A stretch of DNA of 7,364 bases from Leptolyngbya sp. SIO4C5 (lineage in GTDB: Bacteria > Cyanobacteriota > Cyanobacteriia > Phormidesmidales > Phormidesmidaceae), in assembly GCA_010671965.1 (NCBI GenBank), contig JAAHIC010000210.1, positions 1 to 7,364 of the forward strand, given 5' to 3'. The number at the start of each line of letters is the position of its first letter. Within the stretch, counting starts at the first letter, position 1. This document shows, piece by piece, positions 1 through 6,105 of this stretch. Under the pieces are notes generated by a model that was not told the DNA's origin, made no database searches, and saw only the letters and a program-made list of their open reading frames with translations. A program made the translations under genes and the position numbers.

Positions 1-24
1 CCATAAAAATGACGGTGCCGTCTT
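1..24. repeat. 24-base inverted repeat, left copy (right copy at 318-341)
   Basis: The reverse complement of bases 1-24 is identical to bases 318-341 and breaks at base 25 (against 317). The match reaches the window edge, so its full length is unknown. It places codons 11-17 of the Trypco1 gene, in frame, at the end of the visible caspase-like fragment. It may be an assembly foldback, an amplification chimera or a real inversion junction. Confidence 0.9.
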
Positions 25-127
25 GTTCTAGCCGCTGAGCGATCGCCTCTGCATCTGTTCCCGGCGCTTTCAACCTAGAAAGATGCTGATAGTGATTTAT
101 CCCAACAACTAAAGCGTCTCGACTCAT
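1..127 (-). CDS. Caspase-like (peptidase C14) protein, N-terminal fragment, 3' end outside window
   Basis: The minus strand reads from an ATG at 127 to the window edge, giving 42 codons plus one base. Residues 5-13 (ALVVGINHY) match the first beta strand of bacterial caspase/metacaspase domains. Residues 19-33 (LKAPGTDAEAIAQRL) match the following 'L.P..DA.AIA..L' helix. The catalytic His and Cys would lie further on and are not visible, so activity cannot be judged. In bacteria such domains usually act as the protease module of conflict or cell-death systems, often fused to effector-associated or repeat domains. A weak ribosome site (AGGTG) lies just upstream of the ATG. The gene is divergent from the Trypco1 gene at 290. 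Oddity: codons 36-42 (DGTVIFM) are identical in DNA and frame to codons 11-17 of that gene, so the last visible residues may not belong to the caspase. The family call is fairly firm; the gene's integrity is doubtful. Confidence 0.72.
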   Translation of the reverse strand, partial: MSRDALVVGINHYQHLSRLKAPGTDAEAIAQRLEQDGTVIFM

Positions 128-289
128 GACACCTAAAGCGCGACGATTTCTATAGCAGTTCGCAGTTCATCCAGGTCAGACACCAAGCTACAACGCTTAC
201 TTCATCCCTCTGCCTTTAACCTTCGACCTTTTGCTATATGCCAGCATAGTAGGGACTACACCGAAACCCGCAAGATTCCAGGAAAGTTC
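128..289. promoter_or_regulatory. Divergent promoter region, caspase-like / Trypco1
   Basis: These 162 bases separate the two divergent start codons. On the minus strand, bases 149-157 read TGCTATAGA, an extended -10 type element that would give a leader of about 15 bases for the caspase-like gene. On the plus strand, bases 232-240 read TGCTATATG, a similar extended -10 that would place the start near 247. I see no good -35 hexamer for either. AGGAAAG at 280-286 is a plausible ribosome site for the ATG at 290. The promoter calls are inference from short motifs. Confidence 0.35.
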
Positions 290-649
290 ATGACCCAGCT
301 CGCCCCCATCACCCTCGAAGACGGCACCGTCATTTTTATGGAAACAACTGAAGACGCGCTGCCGCCGTTTGAGGCGATCGCGCAGCCAGAAGGCCCTACC
401 CGCGTGCCCAAAGGCATTAATGAGCGAATGGCGAAAAACTTTCAGGCAATTCGCGGCACCGTCCGTGCCTATACCGTCCACACCCTCGACGCTTTCAAAG
501 ATCTAGCCCAAGCCAACGTTGATAAAGTCACTCTCGAATTTGGCATCAAAGTGGCTGGAGAAGCCGGAGTCCCCTACGTCACCCAGGGCACTGCCGAATG
601 TAATCTTAAAATCACCGTTGAATGTTCTTTCCCTGATCCAGACAAGTGA
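290..649 (+). CDS. Trypco1-domain protein (trypsin co-occurring domain 1; CU044_2847-like)
   Basis: This is a complete 119-residue protein with no signal peptide or membrane segment, so probably cytoplasmic. The N-terminal strand pair (residues 6-18, 'PITLEDGTVIFME') and the C-terminal block (residues 79-112, with VTLEFGIKVAGEAG, then a beta strand ending NLKITVEC) match the two conserved ends of Trypco1: 'hxLEDG..hhhE' and 'hEFGhKh..EAG.hhh....e.nhkhtl'. The middle (residues 27-75) is helical and divergent. Trypco1 is a small domain found next to, or fused to, trypsin-like proteases, caspases and NTPase-based conflict genes. Its molecular activity is not established, and an adaptor or substrate role is usual speculation. 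Family members are short, and 119 residues fits a standalone version. The start is supported by AGGAAAG just upstream. It is divergent from a caspase-like gene, which fits the family's habitat. A hairpin with a short T run follows the stop at 707-743. Confidence 0.75.
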   Translation: MTQLAPITLEDGTVIFMETTEDALPPFEAIAQPEGPTRVPKGINERMAKNFQAIRGTVRAYTVHTLDAFKDLAQANVDKVTLEFGIKVAGEAGVPYVTQGTAECNLKITVECSFPDPDK

Positions 650-705
650 ATTCTGCCTGCCGCCGTGACAGTTATTTACTCACTATAGAAAACTAAAAAG
701 TAACG

Positions 706-743
706 ATTCTTTGCGAAATGTAAAGCTTCGGCGAAAGAATTTT
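706..743 (+). terminator. Probable terminator of the Trypco1 gene
   Basis: Left arm 706-717 pairs with right arm 727-740: TTCTTTGCGAA against TTCGGCGAAAGAA, with two single-base bulges on the right. The loop is nine bases (718-726) and T740-T743 follows. It lies 57 bases after the Trypco1 stop. The stem is long but AT-rich and the T run is short, so termination may be partial. Confidence 0.5.
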
Positions 744-1003
744 AATAATCTAGGCCAACGATGAGGCGCAGGCCACAGGCTCAAAGCCCTAGAATTAGCT
801 CGTGTTCCCCGCCCATACTGCAGTGGTGGGCACTTGAAAGCAAAGGCTTTTTATGGAACACTACTTCATACACTTTCATTTTTACATTTTTGTTGTCAAA
901 CCGTTGTTAATAGCATTCTGACTCTGACTCTAAAGTGCTGGAGACAGGTAGAAAATTACAGGCTTGACGAGTAAATAAACGAAGGTTTGGTGCGGCTGCG
1001 AGT

Positions 1004-1019
1004 CTGATAGGCTTATCAG
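1004..1019 (+). other. Hairpin in psbB 5' leader
   Basis: CTGATA (1004-1009) and TATCAG (1014-1019) form a perfect 6-bp stem with the four-base loop GGCT, about 65 bases before the psbB start. It may stabilise the message. No T run follows, so it is not a terminator. Confidence 0.4.
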
Positions 1020-1068
1020 TATCTAGCATCCTAACCTAAGGCTAAAAACAACTGTTGAAACCTAATCG

Positions 1069-1075
1069 AGGAGGA
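1069..1075 (+). promoter_or_regulatory. Strong ribosome binding site of psbB
   Basis: AGGAGGA lies nine bases before the ATG at 1085. It is a near-perfect Shine-Dalgarno sequence, stronger than any other in the window. It fixes the psbB start and suits a highly expressed photosystem protein. Confidence 0.8.
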
Positions 1076-1084
1076 GCGTAGTCA

Positions 1085-2617
1085 ATGGGACTACCCTGGT
1101 ACCGAGTCCACACAGTCGTTCTGAACGATCCAGGACGGCTGATTTCTGTGCATCTAATGCACACCGCCCTTGTGTCAGGGTGGGCTGGCTCGATGGCTCT
1201 ATTTGAGCTAGCAACCTTTGATCCTAGCGATCCCGTCCTGAATCCCATGTGGCGTCAGGGCATGTTTGTGCTGCCCTTCATGGCCCGCTTGGGTGTGACC
1301 GAATCTTGGGGTGGCTGGAGCATTACTGGCGGCCCTGCTATAGATCCTGGCTTTTGGTCTTTTGAGGGCGTAGCAGCCGCACATATCGTGCTTTCAGGTC
1401 TGTTGTTCCTAGCAGCCTGCTGGCACTGGGTCTATTGGGACTTAGAGCTGTTCACCGATCCGCGTACGGGTGAACCTGCTTTAGATTTGCCCAAAATGTT
1501 TGGCATTCATTTATTCCTGTCAGGCTTACTTTGCTTTGGCTTTGGAGCCTTTCACCTCACTGGCCTTTGGGGGCCAGGCATGTGGGTATCAGATCCCTAC
1601 GGCATTACAGGGCATATTCAGCCTGTTGCGCCAGAGTGGGGGCCTGCTGGCTTTAACCCCTTCAATCCAGGAGGCGTGGTTGCCCACCACATTGCCGCAG
1701 GCATCGTCGGTATTATTGCCGGACTTTTCCACCTAACGGTACGACCACCCCAGCGGCTTTACAAGGCGCTGCGGATGGGTAACATCGAAACCGTACTGTC
1801 TAGCAGTATTGCCGCAGTTTTCTTCGCCGCCTTTGTAGTGGCTGGCACCATGTGGTATGGCAGCGCCACCACCCCCATCGAACTCTTTGGCCCGACCCGC
1901 TATCAGTGGGACAGCAGCTATTTCGGTCAGGAAATTGAGCGCCGAGTCCAGAGCGACATGGCGGCAGGGCTATCTAGGGAGCAGGCTTATGCCAGCATTC
2001 CTGAGAAGTTAGCCTTCTATGACTATGTGGGCAACAGCCCCGCCAAGGGCGGTCTGTTCCGCGTTGGCCCGATGAACTCTGGTGACGGCATTGCCCAAAC
2101 CTGGTTAGGACACCCCGTATTTACCGACGGTCAAGGCCGAGAGCTAACGGTACGCCGTTTGCCCAGCTTCTTTGAAACCTTCCCGGTTCTATTAGTAGAC
2201 AACGACGGCATCGTACGGGCAGATATTCCTTTCCGGCGGGCTGAGTCCAAGTACAGCTTCGAGCAAACTGGCGTCACGGTGAAGCTCTATGGCGGCGAGT
2301 TTGCCGGTCAAGAGTTCAACGATCCGGCGGTTGTGAAGCGCTTTGCCCGCAAGGCACAGCTAGGCGAGCCGTTTGAGTTCGATCGCGAAACTTTAGATTC
2401 TGACGGCGTATTCCGCACCAGTCCACGCGGTTGGTTTACTTACGGTCACGCGGTCTTTGCTTTGCTGTTCTTCTTTGGTCACATCTGGCACGGTTCCCGG
2501 ACGCTGTTCCGCGACGTGTTTGCCGGTGTGGATCCTGAACTCTCTCCGGAACAGGTGGAGTGGGGCTTCTTTGCCAAGGTGGGCGACCAGTCTACCCGTA
2601 AATCAGAACCCACCTAG
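1085..2617 (+). CDS. psbB: Photosystem II CP47 chlorophyll apoprotein
   Basis: This is a full-length 510-residue CP47, the core antenna of photosystem II. It sits in the thylakoid membrane and passes excitation energy to the D1/D2 reaction centre. It begins with the family's usual [19 protein letters not shown]. All the chlorophyll-ligand histidines expected from the family are at their canonical numbers: H9, H23, H26, H100, H114, H142, H157, H201, H202, H216, H455, H466 and H469. Six membrane helices are evident. Between helices 5 and 6 (about residues 260-445) is the large lumenal loop E. The tail after 470 is hydrophilic and stromal. No frameshift or missing segment is seen. A strong AGGAGGA site sets the start. 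psbT follows 81 bases later on the same strand, so the two are probably co-transcribed, with a hairpin repeat in the spacer. The gene holds no HIP1 octamer, unlike most of its neighbours. Confidence 0.99.
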   Translation: MGLPWYRVHTVVLNDPGRLISVHLMHTALVSGWAGSMALFELATFDPSDPVLNPMWRQGMFVLPFMARLGVTESWGGWSITGGPAIDPGFWSFEGVAAAHIVLSGLLFLAACWHWVYWDLELFTDPRTGEPALDLPKMFGIHLFLSGLLCFGFGAFHLTGLWGPGMWVSDPYGITGHIQPVAPEWGPAGFNPFNPGGVVAHHIAAGIVGIIAGLFHLTVRPPQRLYKALRMGNIETVLSSSIAAVFFAAFVVAGTMWYGSATTPIELFGPTRYQWDSSYFGQEIERRVQSDMAAGLSREQAYASIPEKLAFYDYVGNSPAKGGLFRVGPMNSGDGIAQTWLGHPVFTDGQGRELTVRRLPSFFETFPVLLVDNDGIVRADIPFRRAESKYSFEQTGVTVKLYGGEFAGQEFNDPAVVKRFARKAQLGEPFEFDRETLDSDGVFRTSPRGWFTYGHAVFALLFFFGHIWHGSRTLFRDVFAGVDPELSPEQVEWGFFAKVGDQSTRKSEPT

Positions 2618-2627
2618 TCGTGGATGG

Positions 2628-2652
2628 GTAGGGTGGGCAATGCCTACCCTAC
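2628..2652. repeat. Hairpin-forming short dispersed repeat between psbB and psbT
   Basis: GTAGGGTGGGC (2628-2638) pairs with GCCTACCCTAC (2642-2652), with one G-T wobble and a three-base loop. It looks like the GTAGGGTGGGCA...TGCCCACCCTAC element I recall as scattered through many cyanobacterial genomes. That recollection was not checked by search. No T run follows, so it is more likely a mobile-type repeat or message-stability element than a terminator. Confidence 0.6.
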
Positions 2653-2698
2653 TGGATGTACACTGTAGACAATAGGTAGTAAGACAGGATTTCTAATT

Positions 2699-2797
2699 AT
2701 GGAAAGCGTCGCTTACATTCTGATTTTTGCGCTGGTGATCGGAACGCTCTTCTTTGCAATTGCTTTCCGCGAACCCCCCCGCATTTCCAAAGATTAA
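2699..2797 (+). CDS. psbT: Photosystem II reaction centre protein PsbT
   Basis: This 32-residue, single-helix membrane protein sits at the photosystem II dimer interface, where the family contributes to dimer stability and to repair after light damage. It begins MESVAYILIFALVIG and ends AIAFREPPRISKD. MESVAYIL and FFAIAFREPPRI are the family's hallmark ends. One hydrophobic helix covers about residues 4-23, and the charged C-terminus faces the stroma. AGGA at 2686-2689, nine bases before the ATG, supports the start. Length is typical (about 30-35 residues). It lies directly after psbB on the same strand, the standard cyanobacterial and plastid order. Two stem-loops follow, the second a strong terminator. 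Confidence 0.97.
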   Translation: MESVAYILIFALVIGTLFFAIAFREPPRISKD

Positions 2798-2807
2798 TGA
2801 GACCCAG

Positions 2808-2839
2808 GTAATCTAATCTTTAGATTACTGTCCGTTTTT
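2808..2839 (+). terminator. AT-rich hairpin after psbT, possible weak terminator or 3' stabiliser
   Basis: GTAATCTAA (2808-2816) and TTAGATTAC (2820-2828) form a perfect 9-bp stem with loop TCT. A T5 run (2835-2839) starts six bases after the stem. The stem is AT-rich and the T run is displaced, so this is more likely a 3' end stabiliser or weak terminator upstream of the stronger one at 2848. Confidence 0.45.
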
Positions 2840-2847
2840 GATTAAAG

Positions 2848-2893
2848 TAGAGGCAGGCTTCTTGAGCAATTGAGAAGTTTGCCTCTATTTTTT
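2848..2893 (+). terminator. Intrinsic terminator of psbB-psbT, abutting the nrdR start
   Basis: The left arm 2848-2863 (TAGAGGCAGGCTTCTT) pairs with the right arm 2872-2887 (GAGAAGTTTGCCTCTA): about 15 pairs, two of them G-T. The loop is eight bases (2864-2871) and T2888-T2893 follows at once. This is the best terminator in the window. It ends the photosystem transcript but lies only 12 bases before the nrdR ATG, so nrdR transcripts starting further upstream must pass it. Confidence 0.8.
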
Positions 2894-2905
2894 GGGGAGT
2901 TGCTT

Positions 2906-3421
2906 ATGCAATGCCCGTTTTGTCAGCATACCGACAACCGTGTTTTAGAATCTCGCTCTGCTGAATCAGGCCGCAGTATTCGGCGGCGGCGGGAATGTTT
3001 GCGCTGTAGTCGTCGATTCACGACCTATGAACGGATTGAGCAGGTGCCTATTACGGTGATTAAACGCAGCGGCGATCGCGAGACGTTTGATCATTCCAAA
3101 CTGCTGCTGGGTATCATGCGAGCCTGTGAAAAAACCGATGTTTCGCACCCGGCGATCGAGTCGATGGTTGATGATATTGAAGCTGAACTGCAGCAGCGCC
3201 CTTCGCGGGAGATTAGCAGCCGCGACATTGGAGAGCGGGTGCTGGGGCATCTGCAATCGCTCAATGAAGTTGCCTACGTTCGCTTTGCTTCAGTCTATCG
3301 GCAGTTTCAAGGGATTAGGGACTTTGTAGAAACCCTGAATCAGCTTCAAGCGGGGGGAGAGGAGACTGAGAACAATGCGTCCGATACGGGCGATCGCTCT
3401 CCGGTTTCGCTCAATGCCTAA
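2906..3421 (+). CDS. nrdR: Transcriptional repressor NrdR (zinc ribbon + ATP-cone)
   Basis: This 171-residue NrdR is the nucleotide-sensing repressor that binds NrdR boxes upstream of ribonucleotide reductase genes and adjusts dNTP supply. The zinc ribbon is intact: C3, C6, C31 and C34, within [17 protein letters not shown] and [18 protein letters not shown], the latter carrying the DNA-binding arginines. The ATP-cone domain spans about residues 49-139, including [16 protein letters not shown] at 51-66. The last 23 residues (149-171) are a polar tail of variable type. I chose the ATG at 2906 because the family starts exactly with MQCPFC and GGGGAG (2894-2899) precedes it. The frame stays open upstream to a TTG at 2870, but that adds 12 residues lying inside the terminator. 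No reductase gene is present here, and I found no clear NrdR box. It is convergent with the 862-residue gene, with only nine bases between stops. Confidence 0.96.
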   Translation: MQCPFCQHTDNRVLESRSAESGRSIRRRRECLRCSRRFTTYERIEQVPITVIKRSGDRETFDHSKLLLGIMRACEKTDVSHPAIESMVDDIEAELQQRPSREISSRDIGERVLGHLQSLNEVAYVRFASVYRQFQGIRDFVETLNQLQAGGEETENNASDTGDRSPVSLNA

Positions 3422-3430
3422 CCGCACCGC

Positions 3431-6019
3431 TCAAAAGTGAACTGAGGCCGACCGCGCCAGGGTTTGCCAGCGCTTGTCTAGAGAAAAATAGCCCAGTTCG
3501 ACCAGATAATCGCGATCGCCTAACGGAATTGGCAAATACCAGTCCCGCGCCATCCGATAGCACTCCTGCTGCTGAAAGTCACGCGGCAAGGGCTGTTGAG
3601 GCTGCCAGTCGGTCACGTCATAAAGTCGCAGAGCCAGTAAGCTTTCTGAGACGGCAATCTGCTGCATTGACTCAGCCGGTAAATCCCAATGCACATAGCC
3701 CCATTGAGCATCGCAGGGGCTGAAGCTCAGGGTCACTTCATCCGGCTGAATCGCCTCTGATACGGGGGACTCAGCCATGTTGCTCGTTGTGGCGGCTGCA
3801 ACAGCACCAGGCAGACCGACGCTGTTAGGCATCATTTGCACAGCTTGCAAAATGTCCTCAGGTGGCCCCTGATCGGCTTGCACCCCAGGCAGGGCAACTG
3901 CTGGCTGAGGTGCGACCGGCTTTGCTGGACTGGAAACCGCTGGACTGGGCAGTGAAGGTTCTATCTGTGAATTAGCTAGCGAGAGCTTGGAGGCAGATGA
4001 CTGAGCCCAGGGGAGTATCGCGGCTTCGTCTGGGAGAGCAGCGACAGCCGCCTGTAGTTCCGGGGGCACATCAGAGGAGGTGTCTTCCAGGTAGGCTGAG
4101 TCAGAGTGCCAAGACAGATCTTCGGCTTCGTCGGGTATTTCCGCGATCGCGCTCAGCAGCGCCTCTGGAATATCCCCAGCAGACTGCAAACCTTCGCCAA
4201 CTATCACCGGCTCTAAACGGGCAATTTCGTCTGTTTCCAGCGCTGGCTGGATATCTGCTGGCTGCGGCGGATCGGGCCAGTTGATCGGGAGCGGCACCGG
4301 AGACAAATTTTCTGAGGCGGCTTCATCAATTTCAGCCGGGGTCAAATCTGGCAGTTCTGGCAAAGTACCCGTGAGGGCTACCGTATCAGCGTCCGTCATT
4401 GCCTGGGTGTCTATATTTTCCGGCAAGTGAGTTTCTGCCTCGTGGGTCTGCCGCAGCAGGCTGTGTTTACCCTTCAGCGCGCTCAGCGCCCCCGGCTCTA
4501 AATTCAAAGCGGTTTCAAAGCTCTCTAAAGCCTCATCAGCCCGGCCTAGCTTAGCTAGAACCATGCCGCGCCGAATCAGCCCCCCGGCCAAAAGCGCTAC
4601 CAGGCTAGAGGCTGAAGCCCCAGAGACAGCCGCTTTAAGTCGCTCTAAGTCAGCCGCTTCAATCGCTTGATGCAGACAGCTTAGGGCCATTTCATAATGA
4701 CCTAGCTCAGCTTGGCGAATCCCCTCAGCCAGCGCCAAGCGGGCCTGAGTCAGTTTGTCTTCATCGCCAGCGATCGCCGGAGCAACGGATTCACCGTTAA
4801 CGGTTGCTAAGATCTCATCTGGAATTTCAATGCGCACATCTTCCTCTTCTGCCGGGGGGGGTTCTGCAGAAGGCGGCAGCATTTTAGGCGGATCTGTCTT
4901 ATCCGCACTTTTTCTACCTTGCAAAGCGGCACCTAGCAAAACCAGCAGCAGCACTATCGGCATCACGGCCCAGCGGGCCCAGGTCGGCAGCTCGTCTAGC
5001 CAAGCCTGCCAGGCGGGCGGAATTTCTAGCGGGATTGCGGCTTCTGGTTCAGCCTCGCCTGTAATCGGCGCGATGACGGTAGGATCTGCTGCCGCGTCGC
5101 TAGGCTCAATAGGTCTAGAAGTAACAACGGTGGGGTCGGCGCTCTCTAGGGTATCTTGGGCCAGCGGCGTCTCTAAAAAGCTCAGCAAAGCCTGTTTGGC
5201 CGGGGTCAGCGGTTCCTGGTAGACAAGGGTGCGAATTAAGGAGAAGGGATAATCTGCCTGGGTGGGATCGCTGCTGTCGATTGCAACGACCCGCAGATCT
5301 GGGCGATCGCTCAGCTCGCTGACCAGCGCATAGGTAATGCCATCGGTTCCTAGCGCCTGTACCAGGGTTTCTAAATCTTCGCTTTCGATCACTTCAGTGT
5401 TCGGCCCGGTCAGCAACTGTGGCCCAAATACCGTGTAGCGGCTCAGCGCCTGCCGCACCGGACTCTCTGCCGCTCGATCTAACAGGCGAATAGAGCTAAC
5501 CGGACCGCCCAGCACTGACCAGTCGGTGATGTCGCCCCGCACAATGTCGGCAAACTGAACCAGCGTCAAGTCGGCTTTAAACGGATTGGCCTGACTGACG
5601 ACAACGGCGATCGCTTCTCGATCCAGCGGTACCTGAACCAGACCTTGTGCCTCTTCGGTCGGCGTCAGGGGGCGGGCGATCGCGGCAAAGTCAGCTTCTC
5701 CGCTCAGAACAGCCTGCAATGCTGTCTCTGAACTCTCGACGGTTAGTTCAGCCTCTGCCGTAGCGGCCTGTTGATTAAAAGCTTGCACCAGAGGACTGCT
5801 GAGAAATTCGACAGCAGGGGCGCTGAGAATCCTTAGCGGGGCTGCTGTAGGGGCAGCACTGGGCGTTGACTCTGGCGCTGAGGGCGACGCAGATTCATCG
5901 ACTGGAGCAGACTGCTGCGCTGCTAAGGGAAGCAGCCAGAGATGAGGGGCTAACCCCGCAAGCAATGCCAAAGTGAGCAGAGCCGAGAGCCGAGAGAAGC
6001 GAGACATGGCAGTAGACAT
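3431..6019 (-). CDS. Receptor-like protein: PstS-like binding domain, membrane helix, TPR, DUF4912
   Basis: This 862-residue protein has a mosaic layout. Residues 1-35: signal peptide or N-terminal hydrophobic segment (LSALLTLALLAGLAPHLWLL, then LAAQQ). About 36-60: Ser/Pro/Ala linker. About 62-290: a periplasmic binding domain of PstS / PBP_like_2 type ('GEADFAAIARPLT', 'ADIVRGDITDWSVLGG', 'TDGITYALVSEL'). 349-366: membrane helix followed by R369-K370, placing the C-terminal half in the cytoplasm. About 424-515: TPR-like helices, best at 483-509 (RRGMVLAKLGRADEALESF...NLEP). About 525-760: acidic, proline-rich linker. About 763-862: DUF4912 (WGYVHWDLP, LRLYDVTDW, ARDWYLPIP, YLVELGYFS). A ligand sensor or transport scaffold is inferred; no transporter genes are in view. 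Neither M1 nor M5 (ATG at 6007) has a clear ribosome site, so the start is uncertain by four residues. A terminator-like hairpin separates it from the acetyltransferase upstream. DUF4912 has no known function. Confidence 0.85.
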   Translation of the reverse strand: MSTAMSRFSRLSALLTLALLAGLAPHLWLLPLAAQQSAPVDESASPSAPESTPSAAPTAAPLRILSAPAVEFLSSPLVQAFNQQAATAEAELTVESSETALQAVLSGEADFAAIARPLTPTEEAQGLVQVPLDREAIAVVVSQANPFKADLTLVQFADIVRGDITDWSVLGGPVSSIRLLDRAAESPVRQALSRYTVFGPQLLTGPNTEVIESEDLETLVQALGTDGITYALVSELSDRPDLRVVAIDSSDPTQADYPFSLIRTLVYQEPLTPAKQALLSFLETPLAQDTLESADPTVVTSRPIEPSDAAADPTVIAPITGEAEPEAAIPLEIPPAWQAWLDELPTWARWAVMPIVLLLVLLGAALQGRKSADKTDPPKMLPPSAEPPPAEEEDVRIEIPDEILATVNGESVAPAIAGDEDKLTQARLALAEGIRQAELGHYEMALSCLHQAIEAADLERLKAAVSGASASSLVALLAGGLIRRGMVLAKLGRADEALESFETALNLEPGALSALKGKHSLLRQTHEAETHLPENIDTQAMTDADTVALTGTLPELPDLTPAEIDEAASENLSPVPLPINWPDPPQPADIQPALETDEIARLEPVIVGEGLQSAGDIPEALLSAIAEIPDEAEDLSWHSDSAYLEDTSSDVPPELQAAVAALPDEAAILPWAQSSASKLSLANSQIEPSLPSPAVSSPAKPVAPQPAVALPGVQADQGPPEDILQAVQMMPNSVGLPGAVAAATTSNMAESPVSEAIQPDEVTLSFSPCDAQWGYVHWDLPAESMQQIAVSESLLALRLYDVTDWQPQQPLPRDFQQQECYRMARDWYLPIPLGDRDYLVELGYFSLDKRWQTLARSASVHF

Positions 6020-6052
6020 AAAAAACCACGGCTTGATTGTTCAAAGATAGCC

Positions 6053-6091
6053 AAAAAAAGCCGTCAGGCAGCAACAACTTTTGGCCTGGCG
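6053..6091 (-). terminator. Probable terminator after the GNAT gene
   Basis: On the minus strand CGCCAGGC (6091-6084) pairs with GCCTGACG (6069-6062), seven of eight positions paired, with a 14-base loop. Then GC and a T7 run follow (plus-strand A6053-A6059). It lies 15 bases past the GNAT stop, which suggests the 862-residue gene downstream has its own promoter or relies on read-through. Confidence 0.55.
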
Positions 6092-6105
6092 CTATGCTTG
6101 ATGGC

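Larger units (their letters stand above)
744..1084 (+). promoter_or_regulatory. Gene-free upstream region / leader of psbB
   Basis: No convincing coding frame lies between 650 and 1084. Visible structure: a 6-bp hairpin at 811-816/826-831 (GCCCA...TGGGC around a PstI palindrome); a small hairpin at 837-841/846-850 followed by T848-T852; an AT-rich stretch 870-915; a 6-base tandem repeat (TCTGAC twice plus TC) at 917-930; and a perfect 6-bp hairpin at 1004-1019 (CTGATA, loop GGCT, TATCAG). TTGACG at 964-969 resembles a -35 box but has no -10 at proper spacing. I could not place a promoter with confidence. The region before 853 could hold a short RNA, and the rest probably holds the psbB promoter and 5' leader. 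Confidence 0.45.

Noticed and set aside
880..900. HLR1-like (RpaB) site upstream of psbB
   Set aside because: TTTACA at 881-886 matches one half-site, but the second half-site ten bases on (TGTTGT) does not fit, and its distance to a start site is unknown.
964..992. Sigma70-type psbB promoter from TTGACG at 964-969
   Set aside because: No -10 element is present 16-19 bases downstream; the sequence there is GGTTTGGTG.
1042..1248. Minus-strand open frame over the psbB start
   Set aside because: It is antisense to strongly conserved CP47 codons, with no similarity or ribosome site.
2650..2672. NrdR box in the psbB-psbT spacer (TACACTGTA)
   Set aside because: It matches only part of the NrdR-box pattern, has no second box at proper spacing and does not precede a reductase gene.
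2870..2905. Upstream TTG start that would lengthen NrdR by 12 residues
   Set aside because: The extension lies in the terminator hairpin, lacks family similarity and has no ribosome site. NrdR proteins start at MQCPFC, which is the ATG at 2906.
4755..5222. 155-codon plus-strand open frame rich in Ser/Gly/Ala
   Set aside because: It is an antisense shadow of the 862-residue gene, with low-complexity composition and no recognisable domain.
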